A stretch of DNA of 64,000 nucleotides from Dioscorea cayenensis subsp. rotundata. Lineage: Eukaryota; Streptophyta; Magnoliopsida; Dioscoreales; Dioscoreaceae. A program made the translations under genes and the position numbers. The DNA lies in NCBI RefSeq assembly GCF_009730915.1, contig NC_052482.1, positions 21,623,912 to 21,687,911 of the forward strand. Reading direction: 5' to 3'. The first letter of the stretch is position 1; the number at the start of each line of letters is the position of its first letter. The notes under the pieces were generated by a model. It was given only the letters and a program-made list of their open reading frames with translations, did not search any database and was not told where the DNA came from. Shown here piece after piece: positions 9,172 to 21,912 of the stretch.

Positions 9172-12100
9172 ATGTCGGGCGGGTTCTTCAGGGTAAGCAA
9201 CCGGCGATTGCTTTTCCACTTCTTTGTCTCATCTTTCCATTAATTTGATTCACTGTTTCAATGTTTTTGGTTGCACTTTCAAGAACTCATCACTAGGGTT
9301 TTGACAGGGGACTTCTGCCGATCAAGATACTCGGTTCTCAGATAAGCAAGCGAAGTTGCTCAAATCCCAGAAATTCGCATCGGAACTTGATCATTTGGTA
9401 TGCGTTTTATTAGGGTTTGCGTAATGTTCTTTTTTTTTTTTGTCCTTTTTCTGTAATTTTTAGTTCCATATTTAGGTGGATATAACTAAGGTGAAGATGG
9501 ACGTGATGAGGCCTTGGATCGCAACTAGGACGACCGAGTTACTTGGATTTGAGGACGAAGTGCTTATTAACTTCATATATGGTCTTCTTGATCAGAAGGT
9601 ATTGCATCTTGTTTATATCCTGTTGTAGTTTTTGGACTTTGAGCCCCGGATTGAGTGTTGCTTCTGGATTTTAATTGCATAGTTAGTGGATGGGAAAAAG
9701 ATTCAGATTCAGCTTACTGGATTTATGGAGAAAAATACAGTTAAGTTCATGAAAGAGCTTTGGGGTCTTCTACTCAGCGCTCAGGAGAATGCCAGTGGTG
9801 TTCCTCAACAGTTCTTGGATGCAAAGGAGAAAGAAATGAGAGAAAAGAAGGTTTTTTGTTTTCTTTAATGGGTCTTTCAATATGCGTTTTTGATGCAATA
9901 GATAGCTGGATGTATTTGGTGGCTTTTACAACTTTCTGATTACAGGCGGAAGCAGATAGAATTACTCAGGAAATACAGAGAAGGAAAGATAGGGAAGTGA
10001 GGGAGAGAGAAGTTGAAAAGAAGAATAAAATGGTACATTTTTGAGTTTTTAAGTGTTATTACCTTCTCTTGATTCACAACCTGCATATCTTGATGTTCCT
10101 CCCTATTTAGGCCCAATAATTTTCGTTTAATTTATTTAAGGAATTGTTTTGTGTTGACTTACGGCTGTTCTTTTTTTTATAACATTCAGCTAGCATCCCC
10201 GATTATTTGGGTTCATACCTTCTTTACCTCAAACTACTGTAGGACGTGGAGCCTGACGTAGCAAAGCATACCAAGCCTACTTCTGATCTGGTTGCAGAAC
10301 CTTTGTCGCCAAGAGGTTTCAGTAGACAACCTAAAGAAGTCGATGAAAAAGATGGGAGACATGATCATACTATACGGAAGTCAGTTCACTTCTCGCTGGA
10401 ATTTTTACTCTCATTTCTACGTGATTGAATCGGTGATCATGCATCTAAAATTTTGTAGGATGAAGAAAATTGTATTTCATGACTTTAATAGTTAAAACAA
10501 TAATGGCTTAGGTTATGTAGGGTGCTTCAACTTATTCTTTAAAGACAAAAACATCCATGTTGAACCAGCACTTATATGTCATGTTTTAACCACTGTGTTT
10601 GTGCTTATTCTTCTTGTACTTGAAGTTCTAACCAGTTAACTGATTCTTCTTTTTTCGCCTTCTTAGGAAGTTCCCATCATTGATGTTGTAGCATATGGTT
10701 TTTATTGACTAATCTCATGAAGGTTGGTTAGTACCAGTTGCCTTTATTTTGGTGCATGATAGGATGACTCATTATTATTATTATTATTACTACTACTTTA
10801 TATTTCACTATCTTTTTTAAGTATCCAGCCTAGTCTCTTTTGGTTTGTGAAGGTAAAATTTTTCTAACTTTTCATTACATAACATTGCTGAATTGTGAGT
10901 TCTTTTTCCCTTTCTGATTAGGCACACTAGTTCTCCAGAATCAAATGATCATTCCTTGTCGCCTTTGAGGTAATATCTTATATAAATTAATGTTAAAATG
11001 CGGCTTTGGTGCTATAGTTGAACGCATTAGTGATTCACGTGGCTTCTACTTTTCAGAAGGGCTCGTTCCCCAGCAAGGTCTAGCAGTAATTCATATTCTA
11101 AATCCAAGAGCTACTCCAGGTAACATTCTTTTTTTCTCTTCATTTGACTTGAAATCAAGATCATCCTTATTTAATTATCTGTTGTTGACATTTTTTCCCT
11201 TGAGAAATGAGTTTTAGCATGCTTGCTGTAGTAGCTGTTTGAATTTTTTTTTTGCTACTGTCACATTGATTTTAGATGGTTAAAGGTAGACATTTTGTTA
11301 ATTTAAATTATTGATGCTACTAATCTTATTAATTTTTAGGATTTCTGTGATTAACATTTTGCGAGTGTAATCCCTTTTTTTGTGAAATAATCTAGTGAGG
11401 AAAGGCGTCATTGTTTCTGATTGCTCCAATTCAAAGAATTTCACACCTCTGTGTAAAGTTGAAGTCCTTTTTCTACCATTGATTAAAATAGCTGGTGGAA
11501 TTCTTTCTGTAAATGTTTCTGGGGTTTCTAATATATGTTTTGAACAAATTTATAATATTTTTCAGAACCATCCTTTTGTTTCATGCATCCATTCTAGTGT
11601 AAAATATTTCAGGGTCATGACACAATAACGATCTAGAGCTTTCTTAGTAGAATATACAAGGTTACTTACCCTGTTTTGATAGGAATGGGCATAAATCAAG
11701 GAGTCGATCTCGAAGCATTTCATATTCACCCACCAGGCGGTATAAATCCCCAAAGCGCCGATCTATTTCTCCTGATGTGCTCCATAAGTCGACACGTGGT
11801 CGACCTATCTCTCCTCATCACAGGTCTTCTCCTCCTAAGACTCGGTCACCGACTAGATGGAGATCACCTTATACTAGGCGTAGATCAAACTCACGTTCAC
11901 GGCGTCGTTCTCCCTCTCCAATCCGGCGGAGATCTCCATATTTACGCCGTAGATCCCCACCATCTTTCTATCGCAGGTCTGCATCATTATTGTTGCTTAT
12001 TCCATCAGTGCCTGCATTCTGGTCACTGGTTTCAGGTCTGAGGCTAATCCTTATACTTCTCCATGTTGCAGGTCTCCCATCCAGGACCGATCTTCACCAC

Positions 12101-15100
12101 CAAGACGCAGGTCCCGAACTCCACGGAGATCTCCTCGAAAGAGATCCCCACCAATAACACGGCGCAGATCTCGAAGTCCTTTAAGGAGGACATCACCTTT
12201 ACACAAGTCACCATCTACAAGACAGAGGTCACCCACTCCTTCAAGGAGGAGATCACCTCAACGCAGACCTCCGCTATCAAGACGCAGGTCACCTACTTCA
12301 AGGAGATCACCTCAACGCAGGTCTCCTTTTGCAAGACCGAGATCACCCACTCCTTCAAGGAGGAGATCACCTCAACGTAGATCTCCATTAACAAGACGCA
12401 GATCAGCCACTCCTGCAAGGATGATATCACCTCGTCGCATGTTGTCATCACCTGGAAGACGCAGATCCAACACTCCATCAAGAAGAAGATCACCTCGGCG
12501 AAGGTCTCCTGTTGCCCACAGTCCTTCAAGGACCCCCTCTCCTAGGAGGGGATCACCATACTCCAGAATCAAGAAGTCTGTATCTTCAGCAAGTGGAAAG
12601 TCCTCATCTCCTTCAAGGTCACCTCCAAGCAGGTCCCCTAAGCAAAAGATGTTGACCGTGCCTTCACCTAGAAAGGTCAAAGTTGATCCTCAAACTCTTA
12701 TACGTCAAAGATATAGGTGGGATATGTAGTCAATCATTTTTTCTTTTGTTTTTTGTGTGCTTCATTTAAATTGTTGTCTAAGGTTGCATGTTTTATTCAC
12801 TGACTGACATCCAGGAGTCACAGCTCTGACGGAGGTCAAAGTCCAGCAGGTCGAATTGGTAGAGGCTCAAACGGTGATCACATCCACCATTCTACTGGTG
12901 TTGAACAGTTCAGGGATTACTATGTGTCTGAAAGGTAGTTATTGTATGTTTCATCTGTTGTGCTATTTGGTGCCCATGTTTCCATTACTCTAAAGAATAG
13001 GGCAAAAACCAAAATCAGTCGGATAACTAGAATGCTCGTCTTCCTATCCTTTTTGGGGCTAAGAAAAAGACAATTATTCCTTTGATTGTCTAGAAAGATG
13101 GGAAAGAACAGTCTAGTTCATGGCATAAGTCTTTAGACCGTATGGGTACATTAAAATATTTGGAGGTTACAAATTTAATTTTTAAATAAGAAATTATTTG
13201 TTATTACTTAATACAAATATATATATTTTTTTAAATTAATTTTTTATATGTTTATCAAATCTCTTAAAAAGTGATCTTCTACTTTTAGAGGGCTCTCTAT
13301 GGACTCAAACAGGCCTCGCGGGTCTGGTTTCGTTGATTTGATTCTGGAAGTGTTTGGTTGGGGAAGAGTGATCATCCTCCTAATCAAACACCTTCCATAG
13401 CACAATATATGTCAAAATATTTACCTTGGCATGATTTGAGTGATAAAATTGAAACTTGTGAGATGAACGTAATGCTAAAAGAATATACTCATTTGGAGTC
13501 CCTGGAACTTGTGTGAGAACTTGTTTTGAAGAAAAGTAGGTTAGTGGGACTCCCTAGTTTTGGTTTTGTTCATAGTTAGTCATTTTATGAAGTCATTTAA
13601 TAAGTATTTTTGCTGATTGAAGGTCCCATAGCTTGTCTGAGAGTCCTGTTAAGCAAAGAAGAGAGCAGATGACTAACCCCAAAAGCAAAGAAATCAGTAA
13701 AGATGAGGATGAAATCAGTGATTGCAGGTGAAATCTCTGTCCTTTGTATTTGTCAATTCAATCTTATTTGATGCTTTCACCCTCTTTCATTTATATTAAT
13801 ATTTTCAGGGAGAATATTCCTGATGAAACTTATTCCAGAAATAAGACAACCAAACATGATCCAGCTGCCAGAATGAAGAAACTAGGACAGAGGTGAGCAC
13901 TTCTTTTCATCCTTTTGCCTTCTGCGCTTTCAGTACTAGATTCAGTACTGGATGGACAATTTTTTTAAGATTTGCATATGCCTCTCGCTCCATTTTTCAT
14001 GTGAGTAGCCTGTTCTGTAGAGCATTCCATGTCATTTTGTGGTCTGTAGCAAATTAGCAGCATTATTTCCTATATGTATATATATATATTGGAAAGGGCT
14101 CTGTTCTATAAATTCTTACTATGTTCATCATCTTTTTGCTTAGCAGTAGTTTAATTGACTTTAATTTTGTATTCAATGTTATTTCATGGCCTTTGGCAAT
14201 TGCCGCTGTCATTTCCATATATTAAGTTATCATGAGGATGCTGCTGCTCTATTGATGAATATTTTTATCCTGTTAAAAATGAGTTAATTTTTCTCAAACA
14301 ATTTGAAAGGCTATTGTGTGATTAACTGGTTGAATTTATTCTTTAATTTTTATATCTTACGGTTATGTGCAAGACAACTAATCTATTTTGTAGTTGGCTT
14401 TAGTGTCTAGATCTTCTCAGCTTCCATGTTTTTATTTACTTTCTGAGGTATTCTCTTTTGCTGCCATCCTGGGTTAGTAATTGGTTTCTGCACCCCTCTT
14501 TAATTAGCTTTAAACCCTTGAATAAACATGAAGTGTAATGTTCCTATTTTTATTTTCTGTTTTAGGAAAATGCTAGTCTAGGAAGAATTAAATGGTATAT
14601 CTACTGCAAGACCAGAAGGACTGCATTGATTTTGTTTAACATATGTTTGTTTTCTCTGGGTTGATTATGAACACGCTTATAAAGAAAATGATCTGATTCT
14701 TCTTTATCTACCCTAACAAATCTAATTGTTAAAAATCCTTGATAGGAGCGAGCAGACCTTTATAGACTTATGGCTGCTCTTAAGTTTCAATTCATCTTCA
14801 ATTCAATAGGTTCTCTACTGATTGGGATGCGTTGTGTTCTTGAATGTTTTGTTTAACTGGCTGAATCATATGTAAGCATTGTAAACCTGTTTTGTTGTGT
14901 TTGGCAGTGATGCAGGTCATTATGACAAGAAGGTTGGACACGTTTCACCTACATCAGAAGAAAGGGAGTATGGTCCTGGAACGAATTTGAAAGAAACGCA
15001 TTCACCTGACTTTAACGCAAATAAAAAGATAGACTCAAACAATCTATTGGATACCATTGATTCCAGATCTGAAGATTCTGATGATGGGCACAGAAAATTG

Positions 15101-15478
15101 GAAAAGCAAAGGCATAAAAAATCCCATGGCCGCAAAAGAGAATGTGATGATGATGATGATGATTCTGGAAGAGATGAGAGGAAAGAGGCAAAGAGAAAGA
15201 GGAAGGATGAGAAAAGGCAACGCAAGGAAGAAAAACGCCAAAGGCGTGAAGAAAGGCGACAGAAGAAATTGGAACGCCGTTCAGCCAAACTGAGAGTGAA
15301 GTCCATGATTAATGTAACCCCTCCTTCAGGCTACGAGGAAAATCAAGTCAGTTACACGAAAAGGGACTCTCATTCAAGTGATGCCGAAGGAACTGAATCT
15401 GAGCAGAAAAGGCTTGAGATTGAGCTTCGAAATAAGGCTCTTGAATCTCTTAAAGCAAAGAAGGCTACTAGTCACTAG
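9172..15478 (+). CDS. SRRM1/SRm160-like splicing cofactor (PWI domain + RS domain), 14 coding exons
   Basis: This nuclear pre-mRNA splicing coactivator binds nucleic acid through PWI and bridges spliceosome parts through its RS region. Exons: 9172-9192, 9308-9397, 9476-9598, 9683-9850, 9946-10032, 10243-10379, 10922-10969, 11057-11119, 11683-11976, 12072-12716, 12815-12934, 13623-13727, 13809-13892, 14908-15478. Together they give 852 codons with consistent phases. The PWI domain spans residues about 35-130 (KVKMDVMRPWIATRTTELLG, FIYGLLDQK, IQLTGFMEKNT). A charged helix (DRITQEIQRRKDREVRERE) follows, then a long RS/RRSP-rich region in exons 8-10, and a very basic Lys/Arg/Glu C-terminus with a DDDDD run in the last exon. 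Exon 10 contains near-57-bp tandem repeats. The best Arabidopsis comparison is the PWI splicing factor At2g29210. Splice sites were placed by eye. All coding junctions keep phase, and the weakest donor is the one after 10379. Confidence 0.88.
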
Positions 15479-16296
15479 AGTCTGTTCTTACTGTTGCCTT
15501 CCCGCATACTGTTTGGTTTTTTCATTTCTAGTTCTGCATTTATGTGTTATGTAGACAATTTTTAATCAGCAGTGAGGATATACTCCAAAGTGTATTAAAC
15601 ATTAATTTGAATTTCTGTATGCCTGCATCTAAAATAGTAAATCTATGGCCGCTGCGGCTGGAATTGGTAAATGAGGATTTACTGAGAACTCAATTATGTT
15701 GAAACAACTGCGTACAGATGTAGCTACAAAATTCTCTGGTAAGTGGTTATCTATGCTATATTTGGATGTTTTAGTGTAGAAAATATGTTTCCCTTTTTTT
15801 TTTATCAGATTATTTCTCTTAGCCCCTGTTACAGTTGTAAGCTGGCGTACCTCTTGATGTTTGTGTATCTGATTTGAGTTTAGACAATTTTTTTTTTCTT
15901 CAAGATTTAACATATATAGTAATGTGTATACCTGATGGTCCCATCTGATAAAGGATAATACATTAATACATCTTTAGTTTGTACACCGGATTCTGGATCA
16001 AACTTACTGAGTAAAACTAGTAGTATCTGACATCTTGTGAATGCAATGTTATCAGATCTATATTTGATCTAAATGATATGAGACAACATATTGACCTCAA
16101 ATTGTTTGGTGCCAAATCGGCTGCAGTGGATAAAACAATCTTAACATGTGGTTGTGAGTCTACTTGCTCACTCATCCCACATCCCACATCCACATCCACA
16201 CCAAATAATCTGGATCATTCATTCCAACATCTCATTGGCCAAACCATAACCTTCCCTGCATTACTCACACTAGGAAAGGAAATAACTTTTGCTCTC
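15479..16296. other. 3' UTR of the SRRM1-like gene and promoter of the PTAC16-like gene
   Basis: The spacer lies between two same-strand genes. A reading frame continuous with PTAC16 exon 1 extends up to 16078, but the transit-peptide-like start at 16297 is the better one. No other gene is seen. Confidence 0.5.
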
Positions 16297-18209
16297 ATGG
16301 CACCTGCAATCACCTACAATTCTTTCCACCTCGTTTCCAGTCCTCGCTCAAAGCCCAACCACGCTAATGTCTCACGGAAGAGCATAATATTATCTGCAGC
16401 CAAACAGAACGCTTTCAGTTTCGGAAGGCGGCAAAAGAAGTCCGAAGATGAATCTCAATCCACCGAACAAACAAAACCCAACAACGGTTTCTTCTTTGAT
16501 TTTGGTAAGATTCCAGACCCAAAATCTCTGGTGCCAATTGTCTCTTCCCCATCAACATCAATGTTTGGAGGCAGACGGAAGGATCCTGACACCGTCTTCG
16601 TCGCTGGAGCCACCGGACAAGCAGGAGTTCGCATTGTCCAGTCACTCTTACGCCAAGGCTTTTCAGTTAGAGCTGGAGTTCCTGACCTTCCTTCTGCTCA
16701 AGAACTTGCCCGTCTTGCTTCAACTTATAAGGTTGGTTCACCATATATAATTCAAATTTCTCATAATTACACTTTACTACAAATGAAAGACATTAATTAT
16801 TTACTCTTCTTCTTATTATTATTATGTATATATGTCTATAAAAAACACATACAGATCATCTCTTCAGCTGAATCCAAACGATTGAATGCAGTCGAGTCTA
16901 CATTTAACAGTGGACTTGAGTCCATCGCGAAGGCCATTGGTCCTGCAGCGAAGGTGGTGGTCACTATAGGTCCGACAGAGAATGGGCCATTAGGTGAAGT
17001 GACCACCAACAATGCCCTGGAGGTTATCCTTGCAGCGCAGCTCAGCAAGGTCGATCATGTTGCGGTTGTTTATGACTCGGTGACTGGAGTTTCCAGTGCT
17101 TCATCAGGCAATGTGATTGATGGGATCACCACCTTCTTTTCTAACCTCTTCTCTGGCTCACAGTCACTGACGCTTAGTGAGTTCTTGAATAAGATTGTTG
17201 AGACTGACGTGAGTTACACTCTCATCAAGACCAAGCTCACTGAAGACTTCTCCGCTGATAGCTCTTATGGCCTTGTTGTGTCTAATGAGGGTAGTAGCAC
17301 CACCGAGTTCAAGGTACTTGGTTTGTTTTTACGAACGTACTCTTTATAACATGAATTGAAAGTTGCAAAAAAAAAAAAAATTTCTTCTCTTTTGTTTATT
17401 TTTGGTGTCAAGTAGGTGTCCAGAACACAGATTGCAAAACTGGTGGCTGATGTTTTCTCCAACACTTCCATTTCAGAGAACAAGGTACATTATGATTATC
17501 CAGGTACTCATTGTGTGTGTGTGTGTTTTTTTCTTTTTCATCTGTTTCATCATGCAAAATGTACTCTTGTTTTCAGGTGGTTGAGGTTTCAGCTAGTCCT
17601 TCAGCGCCCTTCTAAATCAATAACTGAAATTTTCAGGTGATCACAATTGATTTTGATTTAACTTCAATTAATTGTTGACTGAAATTAATTAAGCTTGTTC
17701 TTTTTTCAGTGCCATCCGTGAAGATGGACGGAGAAAAGCATATGCTGAAGCTGTAGCAAAGGCAAACGCTGAGGAAGCACTAATAGCTGCAGAAAGAGCT
17801 CGTGAAACAGAAGATGCTGCTAAGAAGCTCAAGGAAGAGGTAAAGAAGGCATCAACAAAGGAATTCCAAGCTGATAGCATTGCAAAAGAAGCTCAGGAAA
17901 AAGCAGCAGCTTCTCTGAATGACATTTTAAACAAGGCAAAAGATTTTAGTGGAGATTTCTCCTGGGACAATCTAAGCTCAAAGTTTGCAGCTGCAGTTCC
18001 TCAAAAGTCTGAAGAAGAACAACAGAAAACTCAGATAGCAACAGTGAGGGGTTCAGCGAGAGCTCGCAAATTGACACCTAAAAAAGCTGTGGTGAAGCAA
18101 ACCACACCAAAACCAAAACCAAACACCAACACCAACACCAACACCAGAGGTCAGGAAGGTGCTTGGTGGTCTTTTCAAGCAAGAAACTATTTACATTGAT
18201 GATGAATGA
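16297..18209 (+). CDS. PTAC16: PTAC16-like plastid nucleoid/thylakoid protein, 5 exons, with two 1-bp shifts
   Basis: PTAC16 is a plastid-transcriptionally-active-chromosome protein with an NAD(P)-binding (Rossmann, NmrA-like) fold. Exons: 16297-16731, 16855-17313, 17416-17484, 17577-17636, 17710-18209. The start gives a Ser/Lys-rich plastid transit peptide (MAPAITYNSFHLVSSPRSK). The dinucleotide-binding motif is VFVAGATGQAGVRIV. The C-terminus is Ala/Glu/Lys-rich coiled coil and ends with conserved VRKVLGGLFKQETIYIDDE. Two single-base surpluses break the frame. In exon 4 an extra C in CCC (about 17607-17609) turns SAPSKSITEIF into a stop. In exon 5 an extra A in AAA (about 18121-18123), at the start of an ACACCA repeat, throws the conserved tail out of frame. 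Dropping both gives 506 residues, close to the 510 of Arabidopsis PTAC16. As written, translation stops in exon 4. Confidence 0.85.
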
Positions 18210-20270
18210 GAACATTAATTCTCCTGTTTCTCCTGCAACTTGTATTTCCAATGTAAGTAGGAAAGTAAAGAGGTTAATTTTTGTGATGCATAATTGTCAT
18301 CGCGGTTGAAGAGTTATTAATTAATCATTATGAAGAAATTTCAGCAATTCCTGATGACCTTGTTGTCATCCATATATAAAATTTGAAAGTAACTGTTTGA
18401 ATGAACACAAATTACATGTCATTTTGACAGTCAAAGCTTATCTTGAAAACTTCATGGTAGAATATGTCAAAGATATCTTAATTCCAAATGTTCAATAAGT
18501 TTTTTCCAACGCAAACATGTCCGGCATTGACTAGTGACTACTACTACAATTTAAAACTTGAGCAGAAATTATTGTCAAACAATTCACTGTTATCTTACAC
18601 TGTCAGTCCTGTATCTGCAAGTCAAAAATCTGAAGGAACCAGCTGTAATCAATTCAATCCTATTCATGCAGGTTGAACCTGCAGGGCAAGTCATTATCCA
18701 AGGACATCTTCTACAACACTACAAACCAAAAATATTTGAATTCAACGCTTGCAAAGCCAAGGTTATACCATCCATTCATATCCAAGTGGATGGTGCTGTA
18801 TTACATGTGGGGTAGTACTACTGCAAACAAAACAAAAATCACTGTTGCATAGTATCTTAATTAGTTCTGCAGCATAATCCACAAAGAGATTCCTAGCTAC
18901 ATGGAATAGTAATTCAAAGATTAAAAAAAAAAAGGGTGGTAATAGAGGAAGAAGCTCATTGTCCTGATTGTATTAGATACTGCACTGACATAGCTGTACA
19001 TCAATTATAAGGGACTGCACATCAATTACAAGGGAAGTGTCAAACAAGAGGTCCTAATCAAATTTAGAGTTGATAAAACATCTCAGAGGGTTAGTAAATG
19101 AAGAAATCAGTACTGTATATTCTTTGCTTTTCATTGAAAACACTACTCTTACCGGCCATGTTCAGCACATGTCATATGTTCAAAATTTCCAATCAATAAA
19201 TTACAGTCAATGATGGACTTTGATAAATTGATACTAGATCTTGGTTCATTTGGCAAGAATGAGAAGATATGCATGAGGAACTAGGGTTTGAACAAACAAG
19301 ACAAACAACAACAAAGGAAATAAAGCGAGGATGTATGTGAACCACACAATCTAGAGTAGCATTAAATGCATAAAAATAAAAAGGCTAAGTGAGAAAAGTA
19401 TATGTCATGAAACATGCCATTTATGTAACCTAGTACTTTCCAAATATGGTTCATATTCATCTGATCAGTTACTCTTTCCATCATGAAACAAGATCTTTAT
19501 CAGCGTTTTCCATGTCTCAGCTGTCTCAAAAGGAAAATCCAATTTGGATAAAGATTTCATCCTATCCACACATTAAGGTGGTCAAAATATCATGCATGGT
19601 ATATTTATCCTCCTATTTCACATCCGAGTCCTGAAGCCCCAACCATAATAATGTGTATGTTTGAAGGATGTACTCAAAAGTCCTTTGACGTGAAAGGAAG
19701 AAAACTTTTTTTTTTTTGCTAGAAATTGTCAAGTTATGCATGCAGTCCATATCTAATCCTCAACTATATATTCTCATTTTCCAGATTGAAACGGAAACAT
19801 TCAACTTGCAGAATGGACAGTGCAAACAATACATGCAGCAATTAAAATTTCCCAACAACTCTACTGTTTTCTTCTTTCCACGCCACCACGGTAGACACTC
19901 TAAATTCAAAACCATTCTATTTATCTTCTTCTCCTTTTTCCTGTTTTGATAAAAGTGGATAAACTAATCCAGCTGGTTTAGGGTGGTATAGCATCCTCCT
20001 CAAACTTGCAGCAAAAGAAATAAAGGGATCATTCATGAACAGAAAAAAATGTGGGTCAGATACAGTAGAAACCAAAAAAAAAAACAAACATCTAGTACTT
20101 TACCACATGCGGGCAGTGCAAAAGCTAACCCATGCCATGATCATATGAACAAACAGAATACCATACCGAAGAGAGAAGAACATAAAATAATTTAGTTTTC
20201 AGCCTGAGAAAATTATTCAAACAATAAATAAAGATACATGATTAAAAAAGAAAAAGAAAAAAAAAAAAAG
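18210..20270. other. Intergenic region between two convergent genes
   Basis: About 2 kb between the PTAC16-like 3' end and the AHL stop codon. Short duplicated words occur (ATCAATTATAAGGGACTGCAC then ATCAATTACAAGGGA near 19000). I recognise no gene, element terminus or RNA. The A-rich stretch at 20230-20272 is the AHL 3' flank. Confidence 0.45.
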
Positions 20271-20274
20271 AAAC

Positions 20275-21276
20275 TTATTGGTAGGATTGAGGACGAGGTG
20301 GCCAAGCAGCAAACATCTCTGGTGGAAGTTGACCATTTGGCATCAGATTTGGCAATAGGTTGTACATTGGCAATGAAGAAGGATCAGTTCCCAAATCACC
20401 ACCACCACCACCACCACCACCGCCACCGTCACCGGAACCACCCAAGCCTTGCTCCAATGCAATCCCATCAGCTGATACTTGCTGCTCACCACCTGGAGCA
20501 TCATCCTCTAATGGCAACCTCTCATAAGTAGCATTAGAGAAAGTAGCAACAATCACCAACACTGGACCAGATGCAACAAGCTCACCCATAACACTACCAC
20601 CCACCACCTGACCTTGTCCTCCGGCGAGGTATACTGTCAAACCAGTAGCACCAGGCGGTGACGGAGCTGGAAGGAAAGCACCAGCCAATGATAAGATCTC
20701 AAACCTACCCTGCAGTGTAACCACAGCTCCAGGAGCACCGGGTTGGCGAAGACTAACATTAGTGACAACACCACTGCCACTAAGAATACAAACACCACGT
20801 TGTCTCCTGCGAGCAAAGGTCAGCATGGCATCCATAATATCAGTTCCACTAGAGATCTCAAGGACGTGAGAACGGAGAGCATTAGGACTGTCCCTAGTGA
20901 TGATGATGGGAGGTTTTGGTTTGTTCTTGGATCCAGCTGGACGGCCACGAGGACGGCGACCGGCGGAGTTGGGATTTGACCCACCAGTCTCGGTGAGGTC
21001 AAGAGAGGCAGATCCTCCAGCAGTGTTCTGGTCGTCAACGTTGCCGTTGCCACCGCTGTCATCTTCATCATTAGGGTTGTTGTTGTTGTTGTGGCTGCCG
21101 CTGCTTTGAGTGGTGGTTTGGTTTGGATCTTGGTCACGTCTCAAAGGGCCGAGATGTGTGAGATGTTGGAGTTGTTGTTGGTTGAGGAGATCGAGGGATG
21201 GTGGTTGTAGTGACGAGGATACCACTGGGTCTACACCGCCCATCCCTCCACTGCCGCCCCACCATCTGTTCGCCAT
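20275..21276 (-). CDS. AHL type I protein (one AT-hook + PPC/DUF296), intronless
   Basis: This is a nuclear AT-hook motif protein that binds AT-rich DNA and assembles into trimers, modulating growth and flowering genes. The 333-residue product has an N-terminal low-complexity region with Asn and Asp/Gly runs. The single type I AT-hook [16 protein letters not shown] sits at about residues 108-123, directly before the PPC domain. The PPC domain spans residues about 129-260 and contains [22 protein letters not shown] and the oligomerisation-type motif RFEILS. The C-terminus has a Gly run encoded by a CCA/CCG microsatellite (about 20397-20425), and ends [16 protein letters not shown]. The absence of introns fits Clade A. 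The start MANRWW matches Clade A members such as AHL19-AHL24; I do not assign an ortholog. Confidence 0.93.
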   Translation of the reverse strand: MANRWWGGSGGMGGVDPVVSSSLQPPSLDLLNQQQLQHLTHLGPLRRDQDPNQTTTQSSGSHNNNNNPNDEDDSGGNGNVDDQNTAGGSASLDLTETGGSNPNSAGRRPRGRPAGSKNKPKPPIIITRDSPNALRSHVLEISSGTDIMDAMLTFARRRQRGVCILSGSGVVTNVSLRQPGAPGAVVTLQGRFEILSLAGAFLPAPSPPGATGLTVYLAGGQGQVVGGSVMGELVASGPVLVIVATFSNATYERLPLEDDAPGGEQQVSADGIALEQGLGGSGDGGGGGGGGGGDLGTDPSSLPMYNLLPNLMPNGQLPPEMFAAWPPRPQSYQ

Positions 21277-21876
21277 CTTCTTTCTTTCTTTCTTCTTGTT
21301 CTTGTACTGGTATTGGAAAAACCCTAACTTTCTTTCTATCTTTCAGATCTCATCTGTGTCATAAAAGAAAGGAGGTCTTGTTAGCTAAGTTTTTAGATCT
21401 TTGTGATTATGATAAGTTTATAATTATAAGGGTTGGGGGGTCAAAGAGAAGGTGATGGAGAGGGGTGGCATTATTGTGGGGTAACGTGCGCACGAGCAAG
21501 TGGGGACTAAGGATGGAGAGCGACTGGAAACACGTCACATAGTGAGACTACCGAAAGAAACAGCAACATTCAAGTTTCATGCCAAAACCTCCGTTTTTTC
21601 TAAACTTGTAATCTAATAATCTTGTTCAAAGTTCTGCAAAAATAAGCAAAAGGAATGGTGTGTATTTAGTTATGTGCTATATATTAATTGTGTGTGCTTG
21701 TAGAGTTGTACAGTTGCAGATTTATGTTTGCAGTTTGGCATTATATGGAAGATAAAAATCAATATAAAATTACAAGTGGAAAATAGTAGAGAGTGCACAG
21801 TTGCAGATCTATCTATGATGGCAGTTGGTTGGCAATATATGGAAGATAATTAAAATCAAGATAGAATCATAAGGGG

Positions 21877-21912
<36 letters not shown>

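Noticed and set aside
11777-12380. Alternative-frame proteins in the RS-domain exons
   Set aside because: They result from the tandem AGATCACCTC repeats; only one frame gives the RS/RRSP protein with matching exon phases.
16078-16296. N-terminal extension of PTAC16 from 16078
   Set aside because: The extension has no transit-peptide character, while the Met at 16297 starts a typical one.
20397-20425. CCA-repeat region as an independent His-rich gene
   Set aside because: It is the reverse reading of the AHL Gly-run codons.
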